Of a stretch of 19,883 bases of DNA, positions 1 through 6,805 are shown piece by piece. The stretch is from an uncultured Bacteroidales bacterium (GTDB lineage: Bacteria; Bacteroidota; Bacteroidia; Bacteroidales; FEN-979). Each line of letters opens with the position of its first letter. Position 1 is the first letter of the stretch. The position numbers and the translations under genes were made by a program. The stretch lies in contig CAIYQH010000219.1 of assembly GCA_903928285.1 (NCBI GenBank), positions 1 to 19,883 of the forward strand, read 5' to 3'. The notes under the pieces were generated by a model. The model did no database searches. It saw only the letters and a list, made by a program, of their open reading frames with translations, and had not been told where the DNA came from.

Positions 1-2
1 AG

Positions 3-620
3 AACGTAGGGAAAAAAGATGCCAAAATGCATCGCAAGGAATTTAAGGTTCCCTGCGTGGTGTATGGCGGAAAAGAACAGATCCACTTTGTGGCAGAAGA
101 AAAGGTGCTGGCCAAGATCATGCACACACCTGTTGCCCATATCTTCAAACTGAACATCGGCGGCAAAACAGTCAGTACGATCATACAGGATGTACAATAT
201 CACCCGGTCACAGACCGGATGCTACATGTCGATTTCATGGAGATCCTTGCTGAAAAACCAGTCATCATCGGCGTTCCCATTAAAGTTATTGGCACTGCCC
301 CTGGCGTTCTGCGCGGCGGCAAACTGATCAAGAAGATGCGCAAACTGATCATCAAGGCCCTGGTTCAGGATCTGCCCGATGATATCACTGTTTCGATCGA
401 CGGACTCGAGATCGGTGACTCGGTGAAGGTTTCCGACATGAAACTCGACAATGTCATCTTCCTCGATCCCGCCAGCAACGTGATCGTGGGTGTACGCACC
501 GCACGCGCCGTGGTTGAAGAAACCGGCCCGGGCGCTGAAGGCGCCGCCGCCGCACCTGCTGCCGCACCTGCCGCCGCACCTGCCGCAGGCACGAAAAAGA
601 CTGAAGCCCCCAAGAAGTAA
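3..620 (+). CDS. rplY: 50S ribosomal protein L25 (general stress protein Ctc type), 5' end outside window
   Basis: Binds 5S rRNA in the large ribosomal subunit. The reading frame is open from the left edge: before the first internal Met at 27 the codons read NVGKKDAK, which is the conserved N-terminal L25 stretch (GKKDAK...R..GKVPCVVYGG), so the gene starts upstream of the window and the Met at 27 is not the true start. It is the long Ctc/TL5 type: an N-terminal 5S-binding barrel (through about residue 90 of the visible protein) followed by a C-terminal beta domain with LPDDITVSIDGLEIGDS. The last 30 or so residues are an Ala/Pro-rich, lysine-ended low-complexity tail, common in L25 of this phylum. 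pth follows on the same strand, a pairing seen in many bacteria (rplY-pth), but here a terminator and a repeat array separate them. Confidence 0.95.
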   Translation, partial: NVGKKDAKMHRKEFKVPCVVYGGKEQIHFVAEEKVLAKIMHTPVAHIFKLNIGGKTVSTIIQDVQYHPVTDRMLHVDFMEILAEKPVIIGVPIKVIGTAPGVLRGGKLIKKMRKLIIKALVQDLPDDITVSIDGLEIGDSVKVSDMKLDNVIFLDPASNVIVGVRTARAVVEETGPGAEGAAAAPAAAPAAAPAAGTKKTEAPKK

Positions 621-645
621 ACATACAGTATCGATTTTTTGCAGG

Positions 646-684
646 GAAGGTGTAGAGTGAGTAACTTTACACCTTCTTTGTTTG
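646..684 (+). terminator. Intrinsic terminator of rplY
   Basis: A perfect 9-bp inverted repeat, GAAGGTGTA (646-654) with TACACCTTC (668-676), has a 13-nt loop and is followed by TTTGTTTG. It lies 25 bp after the rplY stop codon, on the same strand. The T-run is interrupted by one G, so efficiency is uncertain. Confidence 0.7.
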
Positions 685-687
685 AAT

Positions 688-812
688 GCAGGCAATTCAG
701 GCAATGCAGGCAATGCAGACAATGCAGGCAATGCAGACAATGCAGGCAATGCAGGCAATGCAGGCAATGCAGGCAATGCAGGCAATGCAGATAATGCAGG
801 AATGCAAATAAT
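688..812 (+). repeat. 9-bp tandem repeat array, unit GCAGGCAAT (AATGCA core)
   Basis: Fourteen consecutive units, read by eye: GCAGGCAAT is the consensus. Variants are TCAGGCAAT (697), GCAGACAAT (715 and 733), GCAGATAAT (787), an 8-bp GCAGGAAT (796) and GCAAATAAT (804). The block of five identical units at 742-786 indicates recent slippage or homogenisation, and variants cluster at the ends. Because the unit is three codons long and lacks stops, one frame reads Met-Gln-Ala/Thr repeatedly from 686 to a TAA at 809-811; I regard this as a by-product. The array sits between the rplY terminator and pth. A related array follows nuoN at 9951-10020. Confidence 0.9.
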
Positions 813-876
813 GATGGAATGATTAATATAGATTTTTGTTGAGTGGTTTCTTCTTTTTACCTATATCTTTTATAGT

Positions 877-1440
877 ATGAAGTACCTCATTGTCGGTTTG
901 GGGAATATTGGCGACGAATATGCCGATACGCGGCACAATATCGGGTTTATTGCAGTGGATGCCCTGGCACAGAACTTTAAAACCACCTTCGGGGTAGGGC
1001 GGCTGGCGTCGGTAGCCAGGATGTCGCTGAAGGGAAGGACACTGGTGGCCATTAAGCCAACAACCTATATGAACCTGAGCGGGAAGGCGGTGCGCTACTG
1101 GATGCAAAAGGAAGATATTCCCAGGGAAAATGTACTGGTGATCGTGGATGACCTGGCCCTGCCGCTGGGTGCACTCCGTTTGAAATCAAAGGGGAGCGAC
1201 GGAGGTCACAACGGACTGATCAGCATTATCGAAACCATTGAAACCAGTGAGTTTGCAAGACTGCGCATCGGAATCGGCAACGACTTTGCCAAGGGATACC
1301 AGGTCGATTATGTTTTGGGTCGCTGGACCGCTGAGGAGTCCAAAGCCCTCATCCCCCGTATCGAAACCACCGTGGAACTGATCAAGAGCTTTGTACTGAT
1401 CGGAACGGAAAGGACGATGAATTTTTTTAATAAAAAGTGA
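877..1440 (+). CDS. pth: Peptidyl-tRNA hydrolase
   Basis: Cleaves the ester bond of peptidyl-tRNAs that drop off the ribosome, recycling tRNA; cytoplasmic. At 187 aa it is the usual length. All catalytic and substrate-contact positions known from the E. coli enzyme are present: Asn10 (VGLGN), the catalytic His20 (DTRHN), Asn66 (PTTYMNLSG), Asp91 (VDDLALPLG) and Asn112 (GSDGGHNGL), followed by RLRIGIG. The ATG at 877 gives the canonical MKYLIVGLGN start; no Shine-Dalgarno is visible. A possible weak promoter -7 box (TAGATTTTTG, 829-838) lies between the repeat array and the gene, so the array may be upstream of the pth transcript. It converges on the DUF218 gene, with 50 bp between the two stop codons. 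Confidence 0.97.
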   Translation: MKYLIVGLGNIGDEYADTRHNIGFIAVDALAQNFKTTFGVGRLASVARMSLKGRTLVAIKPTTYMNLSGKAVRYWMQKEDIPRENVLVIVDDLALPLGALRLKSKGSDGGHNGLISIIETIETSEFARLRIGIGNDFAKGYQVDYVLGRWTAEESKALIPRIETTVELIKSFVLIGTERTMNFFNKK

Positions 1441-1490
1441 ACTTGTGATTCGGCACATAACGCGTGCCCTATGATCGAAGCGTTGATCCC

Positions 1491-2264
1491 CTAAGCCCAG
1501 CCCTGCAGTTTATAATAGAGCAGTGCGACATATTCCCGCAGAGCCAGGAACTCATAATTCATCTGTCGCCAGAACTCATACCTCACTGTGATGTTATTGC
1601 CGACATCGGGCATCCATTTACGGCCGCCGGTCTTTTTCCTGGTAAAGGTAAGGTCACATTCGATTGTCTTTTCAAAGGCAGGCAACCCGTCAACTTTAAG
1701 AAATCCTGCCTTTTTAAAGGTCAGCACGGCACGCAGCAGGTGCTCGGGCGAAGTGACAATCAACAGGTTCACGCGGTTTCCATGGTTCCCTTGAAGGCCT
1801 GTGTTGCCTGACTTCAGGTCCTGCCTGTTTATCAGTTTCAGCACCTGGATGGCTTCGGCGCGGGTGTTGGTCCCTGAATCCTCCAGCAGTATACGTTCCG
1901 GCGCAACCCCGCGAATTGCAAGCTCCTTTTTCATCAGGTTCACCGAACTAAGGCTGTCACCGGCTTCGCCCGGAAGGGAGACGATGACGGCCGCCCTGTT
2001 GAAACGCCTGGCGGCCTTTGCGCCATACCAGCACCGCATGAGCCCCGATTCACTGGGCATCCCACCTCCCCCAAGCACCACGATATAGTCGGGAGGACGG
2101 TTGATGCCGGCGGTTTTCACACCCATTTTATACCAGATCCAAAAGGGGGCGGTGGTGAAGGCGAGGATAACGGCAACAACGGCAATGGCTCCTGCCACGA
2201 GCAGGAAGCCCCGCAGCATATGCCATGCTCCTTTCATACTTTGCCGGATGGTCCCCTGTTCCAT
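1491..2264 (-). CDS. DUF218 (YdcF/SanA/ElyC-like) membrane-anchored protein
   Basis: One hydrophobic segment (about residues 18-45) anchors the protein, with the DUF218 domain following at about 58-200. Family signatures are DYIVVLGGG (59-67) and the acidic SGTNTRAEA stretch (LEDSGTNTRAEA, 127-138) followed by LLIVTSPEHLLRA, where family members have their conserved H.. R pair. DUF218 proteins such as E. coli SanA and ElyC are linked to cell-envelope integrity and vancomycin resistance, but the exact reaction is not settled, so I assign no function. The start codon is 34 bp after the glyS stop on the same strand with no clear promoter between, so it is probably read through from glyS. Internal Met10 and Met16 are alternative starts that would keep the membrane segment. 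Confidence 0.85.
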   Translation of the reverse strand: MEQGTIRQSMKGAWHMLRGFLLVAGAIAVVAVILAFTTAPFWIWYKMGVKTAGINRPPDYIVVLGGGGMPSESGLMRCWYGAKAARRFNRAAVIVSLPGEAGDSLSSVNLMKKELAIRGVAPERILLEDSGTNTRAEAIQVLKLINRQDLKSGNTGLQGNHGNRVNLLIVTSPEHLLRAVLTFKKAGFLKVDGLPAFEKTIECDLTFTRKKTGGRKWMPDVGNNITVRYEFWRQMNYEFLALREYVALLYYKLQGWA

Positions 2265-2298
2265 ATTGAAATAAAAACGAATGCTGGAGGCAGTCTTG

Positions 2299-3813
2299 TT
2301 ACATTTTTGCCTTCACGATCGCCGAAATGGCCTCTGCCGGGATCCTCTCCTGCAGCATGGTGTCGCGGTCGCGGATGGTTACGGAGTTGTCCTGGAGGGT
2401 CTGGTGGTCGATGGTGATGCAGAAGGGGGTGCCAAGGGCATCCATCCGGCGGTAACGACGGCCGATGGTATCCTTTTCCTCATAATAGCAACGGTAGTCG
2501 TTCTTCACCACATCCATGATCTCGCGGGCCTTTTCGGCCAGCCCATCCTTTTTGGTCAAAGGCAGCACCGCCAGTTTGATGGGGGCGAGTTTCGCCGGGA
2601 TACCCAGCACGACGCGGTCGCTGCCATCTTCCAGCTTTTCTTCACGGTAGGCGTGGCTCAGGATGGCCAGGAAGGTACGGTCGAGACCTATGGAGGTTTC
2701 GACGACATAGGGCACATAGCTTTCGTTGGTTTCGGAATCGAAGTACTGGATCTTGCGGCCCGAGAACTTCTGGTGGGCGCTCAGGTCAAAATCGGTACGG
2801 CTGTGGATTCCCTCAAGTTCCTTGAAGCCGATGGGGAATTCGAATTCGATGTCGGCTGCGGCATTGGCATAATGGGCCAGTTTTTCGTGATTGTGATAGC
2901 GGTATTTCGAGGCGGGCAGTCCAAGGGAAAGATGCCATTTCATACGCTCTTCCTTCCAGTATTCATACCATTTGAGTTCTTCGCCGGGTTTGACAAAATA
3001 CTGCATTTCCATCTGTTCGAACTCGCGCATGCGGAAAAGGAACTGCCTGGCCACGATCTCGTTGCGGAAGGCCTTGCCGATCTGGGCAATGCCAAAGGGG
3101 ATCTTCATGCGTGCCGATTTCTGAACATTGAGGAAGTTCACGAAGATACCCTGCGCCGTTTCGGGACGGAGGTAAACAACGGAGGTATCATCGTTCACCG
3201 ATCCCATCTGGGTCGAGAACATCAGGTTAAACTGCCTGACATCGGTCCAGTTCTTGGTTCCACTTACGGGACACACGATACCGGTCTCCTCGATCAGCAG
3301 TTTGATGTCGGCCAGGTCGTCTTTGCCCAGCGAAGTATAGAAACGGCTCTTGATGGCATCGATCTTGTCCTGGTATTCCTTAACGCGCGGGTTGGTCTCG
3401 CGGTACATCTTCTCGTCGAAGGTCTCGCCGAAACGGCTGCGGGCCTTTTCAACCTCTTTTTGTATTTTGTCTTCGATCTTTTGCAGATGATCCTCAACAA
3501 GCACATCGGCCCGATACCGCTTTTTCGAATCTTTGTTGTCGATCATCGGGTCGCTGAAGGCATCCACATGGCCCGAAGCTTTCCACACGGTGGGATGCAT
3601 AAAGATGGCACAGTCGAGTCCAACGATGTTCTCGTGGAACTGGGTCATCGATTTCCACCAGAATTCCTTGATATTGTTCTTGAGTTCAACGCCAAAGGGG
3701 CCGTAGTCGTAGACTGCACTCAGTCCGTCGTAGATCTCACTGGATGGGAATACAAAGCCGTATTCCTTGGCGTGGGCAATTATTTTTTTGAAGAGGTCAT
3801 CGTTGGTGGCCAT
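2299..3813 (-). CDS. glyS: Glycyl-tRNA synthetase, single-chain alpha2 type
   Basis: Charges tRNA-Gly with glycine using ATP; cytoplasmic class II synthetase. The 504-aa protein is the one-polypeptide form found in Bacteroidetes, Gram-positives, archaea and eukaryotes, not the alpha2beta2 form of E. coli. Visible in order: N-terminal catalytic part with YDYGPFG (35-41) and motif 1 region HPTVWKASGHVDAFSDPM (73-90), RPETAQG (216-222), motif 2 FRNEI (250-253), a helical insertion with GIHSRTDFDL near 335-344, motif 3 ETSIGLDRT (372-380), and the C-terminal anticodon-binding domain from about 408 (LAPIKLAVLPL). Nothing is missing. A -7 promoter box lies 22 bp upstream. A 520-codon open frame on the opposite strand is only a shadow of this gene's codon bias. 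Confidence 0.97.
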   Translation of the reverse strand: MATNDDLFKKIIAHAKEYGFVFPSSEIYDGLSAVYDYGPFGVELKNNIKEFWWKSMTQFHENIVGLDCAIFMHPTVWKASGHVDAFSDPMIDNKDSKKRYRADVLVEDHLQKIEDKIQKEVEKARSRFGETFDEKMYRETNPRVKEYQDKIDAIKSRFYTSLGKDDLADIKLLIEETGIVCPVSGTKNWTDVRQFNLMFSTQMGSVNDDTSVVYLRPETAQGIFVNFLNVQKSARMKIPFGIAQIGKAFRNEIVARQFLFRMREFEQMEMQYFVKPGEELKWYEYWKEERMKWHLSLGLPASKYRYHNHEKLAHYANAAADIEFEFPIGFKELEGIHSRTDFDLSAHQKFSGRKIQYFDSETNESYVPYVVETSIGLDRTFLAILSHAYREEKLEDGSDRVVLGIPAKLAPIKLAVLPLTKKDGLAEKAREIMDVVKNDYRCYYEEKDTIGRRYRRMDALGTPFCITIDHQTLQDNSVTIRDRDTMLQERIPAEAISAIVKAKM

Positions 3814-3834
3814 AACAATTTTGATTTAGGGCCA

Positions 3835-3842
3835 CAAAGGTA
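3835..3842 (-). promoter_or_regulatory. Bacteroidetes-type -7 promoter box for glyS
   Basis: On the - strand the sequence TACCTTTG matches the Bacteroidetes sigma-ABfr -7 consensus TAnnTTTG. It is about 20 bp upstream of the glyS start, implying a very short leader. I do not see a TTTG -33 box at the usual 19-21 bp spacing. Directly upstream is an imperfect AT-rich palindrome (about 3843-3861, GGAAATTTTGCAATTTTCC). Confidence 0.5.
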
Positions 3843-3876
3843 GGAAAATTGCAAAATTTCCGGTCATCCCGGCTCC

Positions 3877-4761
3877 TTATTCCATCTTAAGGATGATTTT
3901 TCCATGATAAAGCGCCATATTCCCCGACCGGATACAGACCAGGAAGAGTCCGCTACAATAACTGGTTCCGGCCATTTCCATCTCTGTCCTGCCGGACTGG
4001 ACGGGTCCGGTGAAGAGGATATGCCCATAAAGATCAACTATGTCGAGGGTAAGCCCACAGGTATAATTTCCATCAGCGCTGATCACCAGCTTTTTCGTGA
4101 AGGGATCCTGGAAAATGGTGAATTTGCTGCTGCTGTGAGGTGGTTCGATTCCTGTGGAGATATAACAGGATGAATATCCAGGGTTGAAATATTTCAGTGT
4201 GTCGTTCTCGGTAAAGCAAAGCAACTCGGAGGTGCCTCCCACCCACATGCAGGAGGCTGGTTCAAGCACCCCCAGGAGGCTGCCGGCCCCTTCAATCCAG
4301 TGATCGATACAATTGGACCCTATGGGCGACCAGTTGAATTTGCGCCGGGTCTCACCCGTAAGCAGGGTGGTCTGGGTAATGGAGTCGAGCCGGTATTGGG
4401 TATACGGGTCACCCCAGAAGGTCGCTGTATCGCCTGACTGCAGCGAAAAATCGTAGATCAGATGTTCGGCAAAGGTCGGGCCGGACTTGTAGAATACCCG
4501 GCCGGAGGCGGTTTCACGGATGTAACCTGTCACAGTCCACCCGGTCATGGCACTGTTCCGGGTGGTCCATATCTTCATCCAGGTATTGCCGCTGAAGGAG
4601 GTGTCGCCCTCGAACTTCTTATAATCCGAATAGATCCAGACTTGTTCGATGATGTACTTTGTGCTCCAGATCTTTCCCGGCTGAACAAGCGGGTGATAGG
4701 TCTGGCTGTGCACTCCCGAAACAATACAACACAGGAACAGGATGAACAGCGCCTTTTTCAT
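3877..4761 (-). CDS. Secreted protein of unknown function with T9SS type A sorting domain
   Basis: The 294-aa protein begins with a clear signal peptide (MKK, then hydrophobic residues 4-17, likely cleavage VHS|Q after residue 19; no lipobox). The middle part (about 20-205) is rich in Trp, Tyr, Ser and Thr and I do not recognise a family; it has several cysteines (151, 171, 182, 199). The C-terminus from about 214 (FTIFQDPFTKKLVIS ... DIVDLYGHILFTG ... GLFLVCI ... GKIILK) follows the T9SS type A sorting-domain pattern, with the short strands, the turn-rich linker and the final basic beta strand. It is therefore expected to be exported by Sec, then across the outer membrane and anchored or released. 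It has its own two-box promoter and is not obviously linked to glyS, 63 bp downstream. Confidence 0.8.
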   Translation of the reverse strand: MKKALFILFLCCIVSGVHSQTYHPLVQPGKIWSTKYIIEQVWIYSDYKKFEGDTSFSGNTWMKIWTTRNSAMTGWTVTGYIRETASGRVFYKSGPTFAEHLIYDFSLQSGDTATFWGDPYTQYRLDSITQTTLLTGETRRKFNWSPIGSNCIDHWIEGAGSLLGVLEPASCMWVGGTSELLCFTENDTLKYFNPGYSSCYISTGIEPPHSSSKFTIFQDPFTKKLVISADGNYTCGLTLDIVDLYGHILFTGPVQSGRTEMEMAGTSYCSGLFLVCIRSGNMALYHGKIILKME

Positions 4762-4777
4762 GTTGGAAATGTTTCGA

Positions 4778-4809
4778 TAAAGTTACTGTATTTCTGACGA
4801 AGATGCAAA
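4778..4809 (-). promoter_or_regulatory. Bacteroidetes-type promoter for the 294-aa T9SS cargo gene
   Basis: On the - strand a -33 box TTTG (4806-4809) is separated by exactly 20 bp from TAACTTTA (4778-4785), which matches TAnnTTTG at all but the last base. The -7 box ends 17 bp before the start codon. This is the only promoter in the window where both boxes are seen at consensus spacing. Confidence 0.55.
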
Positions 4810-4831
4810 TTGTCAGGGAAATCAGCCACCG

Positions 4832-4861
4832 TAGGCACATAGGACACATTAGGAAGACACA
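4832..4861. repeat. Short degenerate direct repeat (TAGG...ACACA), three copies
   Basis: Three successive imperfect copies, TAGGCACA (4832), TAGGACACAT (4840) and TAGGAAGACACA (4850), lie in the 188-bp space between the T9SS cargo gene and the 563-aa gene. Nothing else is recognisable in that intergenic space apart from the promoter to its left; no convincing terminator for the 563-aa gene is seen. Confidence 0.3.
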
Positions 4862-4949
4862 ACAGGGGGAAGTTGATTGGTCCCAATGATTAAACAATCA
4901 GGTTTTGGGGCGGTTAAAGTTAACACAAGGCGACCCTCCCCTAAAACAA

Positions 4950-6641
4950 TCATCCAATACCGGGGATCACCAGCTTTTTTGAGGTGGCAAATCCGAATTT
5001 ATTTCCCCCTGCTTTAACGATTACTTGTCCCGGATGCTGTTCGATCGTTGCATCCATATGCCGGGCTTTTGCAATATTTACCAGGGCAATGGCCTTTTCG
5101 ATCCCATCGCCGCACTGGTAATTGACAACCTCATCGGGAAGGGCAAGCCGGTTGCTGTCGTAAATCGACTCGCCTGGCCAGCCGTTCATCTGTTCATAGA
5201 TGACCGGCAGTTCCATGTCGCGGAACATCTCGACAGAAACCGGATTCCGTTCAAAGGCCGCCTTGAAGAAGGGTTTCCAGTCGCATACATCCATAAACCG
5301 ACCGGCATAAAAGGCAAGGTCGGCAACCAGCGAGGCATGGCTGGTACCCGGTTGACGCAGCGTCGCAAGAAGGGCGATGATCTCCTCCCTGGATTGGTCA
5401 GGGGTGAAATGGATCGGCGACACCGGTATAAACTCCTTGTTTGCCGAAGGCAGGCGCGGAGCGGTATGCATGAATTTCTTCAGATCGGCCAGGAATTCAG
5501 TATTTCCAGCCAGGTCGGGATACTGCAGTTTCATCGCCTCGATAAAATCGGGATAGCTCCTGGTATTGAAGAGGTTGTCATCCGGCAGGATGGTGGCGCG
5601 GCCGATAATGGGGATGGTATAGAGATCCTCCTCATCCATCTCGCAGAAGAGTTTCCGGTTTGTTTTGTCGCTCAGCCTGTTTTTGCTTCCGTGTTCGTAA
5701 CCATAGGCCTTTTCAAGGCGGATATAGCGATTTGAGCCCTGGCAGGAGAAGCATATCTGGAAATACTTCTGATAGCGGCTGTAGTCGCGCAGGAAATTCA
5801 TGAAGATCTCGTAGTTTACGGGAGTCTCGAGAAATTTAGCCAGTTTTTCACGAAACAGTTGATATTCCTGCTTGTTGATGGTCGCTTCCGGGTACATGGA
5901 ATGGATCCACCCCGTGCTGTGGGCCACATAGGTCACCTGTTCATGTTCCAGGGCGCGGCGGGCGAGGGCGGTGAGTTCAGTACCGTTATACCACATCGAT
6001 TTGGTGACGATGCGGCGGTTGTTGGTCAGCACCCCTTCATCGACCATGATAAAATTCTGGGAATGAAGCGGTGTTCCCATCAGGAAGATCTTTTCGAGCG
6101 GCACCTCCGCCACGATAAAGAGGGCTGCGGCATAGAGACAGGCAAGGGAGACGCATTCGCCGGCGCCGGCTTCATGGTTTGGTTTGAAGCGGAAGGCATT
6201 CATCGCCTCCACTGTTTCCGTCTTCCAATAGGGGATGATGTCGGAATCGAATTTATCCAGTCCGAAATGACGGCGGATATCCATGTCGAAATAGTACTTG
6301 TCGCCCTCGTACCCGAAGAGGGCATTCGACCGCGAGAGCATCTCTATATCGACAAAGCCGCTGAAGCGGCTGATCTCGGTTTGTTTGTCGGTAAGTCCCC
6401 AGGTCTCAAGGTCGAGGTTGAAGTTGTAGTGGTCCATCACATACTGTTTCACGCGGTGGATCTTTTTCAGCGGGCCCATCCTCCGTATGCCGGCGAACCA
6501 GGGATCGTCGCGCCATTTCCAGATCTCGGGTGACATGATGTTGGCCAGCACCAGGGCATAAAGCAGGTCGGGAAAAATGAAGATTTCCATGTCGCTCAGG
6601 GTAAAAGCCGAGCTATATTTTTCAAGGGTTTTTTTGTCCAT
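4950..6641 (-). CDS. Transglutaminase-like superfamily protein, uncharacterised
   Basis: The 563-aa protein has no signal peptide or clear membrane segment, so it is predicted to be cytoplasmic. I do not recognise a named family. The central part resembles the papain-like/transglutaminase fold: AGAGECVSLACLYAAALF (158-175) places Cys163 at the start of a hydrophobic helix, after which GTPLHSQNFIMVDEG (189-203) supplies His193 and Asp201 at the spacing of a Cys-His-Asp triad, the aromatic after the His also being typical. Flanks are rich in Tyr/Phe/Trp. A CFSC pair occurs at 297-300. The C-terminal third (about 400-563) is helical-looking and contains no motif I can name. It has its own -7 box and stands alone between two secreted-protein genes. 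Catalytic activity, as peptidase or transglutaminase, is inference from the residue pattern alone. Confidence 0.7.
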   Translation of the reverse strand: MDKKTLEKYSSAFTLSDMEIFIFPDLLYALVLANIMSPEIWKWRDDPWFAGIRRMGPLKKIHRVKQYVMDHYNFNLDLETWGLTDKQTEISRFSGFVDIEMLSRSNALFGYEGDKYYFDMDIRRHFGLDKFDSDIIPYWKTETVEAMNAFRFKPNHEAGAGECVSLACLYAAALFIVAEVPLEKIFLMGTPLHSQNFIMVDEGVLTNNRRIVTKSMWYNGTELTALARRALEHEQVTYVAHSTGWIHSMYPEATINKQEYQLFREKLAKFLETPVNYEIFMNFLRDYSRYQKYFQICFSCQGSNRYIRLEKAYGYEHGSKNRLSDKTNRKLFCEMDEEDLYTIPIIGRATILPDDNLFNTRSYPDFIEAMKLQYPDLAGNTEFLADLKKFMHTAPRLPSANKEFIPVSPIHFTPDQSREEIIALLATLRQPGTSHASLVADLAFYAGRFMDVCDWKPFFKAAFERNPVSVEMFRDMELPVIYEQMNGWPGESIYDSNRLALPDEVVNYQCGDGIEKAIALVNIAKARHMDATIEQHPGQVIVKAGGNKFGFATSKKLVIPGIG

Positions 6642-6732
6642 GATGGTTTGGTTGCCCCATCTCCCGGCGTGTTATGGTATCCGGCCGGCGTGTAATAACC
6701 CGGCTGGGCCGATGCAGGAGTTTAAGGGGGTG

Positions 6733-6740
6733 CAAAGGTA
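6733..6740 (-). promoter_or_regulatory. Bacteroidetes-type -7 promoter box for the transglutaminase-like gene
   Basis: TACCTTTG on the - strand is an exact TAnnTTTG match, giving a leader of roughly 85-90 nt before the start codon at 6641. It begins two bases after the T-run of the upstream gene's terminator. No -33 box at normal spacing is evident. Confidence 0.5.
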
Positions 6741-6742
6741 CC

Positions 6743-6778
6743 AAAAAAAAACGCCCGGCATTTTAGCCGGACGTTTTT
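6743..6778 (-). terminator. Strong intrinsic terminator of the Omp28/PKD gene (bidirectional form)
   Basis: A 9-bp stem (6751-6759 with 6765-6773; ACGCCCGGC / GCCGGACGT, one C-A mismatch) has a 6-nt loop. On the - strand it is followed by nine T residues (6743-6751), and on the + strand by five. It lies 28 bp after the stop codon of the 781-aa gene. Confidence 0.85.
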
Positions 6779-6805
6779 CATTTTAAAACGATATTTCCAA
6801 ACTGA

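Noticed and set aside
27..620. Complete rplY gene starting at the ATG at 27
   Set aside because: The in-frame sequence before it (NVGKKDAK) is conserved L25 N-terminus, so the gene is cut by the window edge.
222..785. 187-codon - strand frame covering the array and the rplY 3' half
   Set aside because: Antisense to rplY and its N-terminal part is only the translated repeat (Leu-Pro-Ala).
686..811. 41-residue Met-Gln-Ala/Thr repeat frame in the first array
   Set aside because: Any stop-free 9-bp unit yields an open frame; there is no promoter or start context to support translation, so it is kept as a repeat, not a gene.
688..812. CRISPR array
   Set aside because: Units are 9 bp, directly adjacent and without unique spacers; no cas genes nearby.
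1452..1468. Hairpin GGCAC/GTGCC between the convergent pth and DUF218 genes as terminator
   Set aside because: Only 5 bp with a 7-nt loop and no T-run on either strand.
2281..3843. 520-codon open frame on the + strand
   Set aside because: It lies antisense to the fully supported glyS gene and its translation has no recognisable motifs; long antisense frames follow from the synthetase's codon bias.
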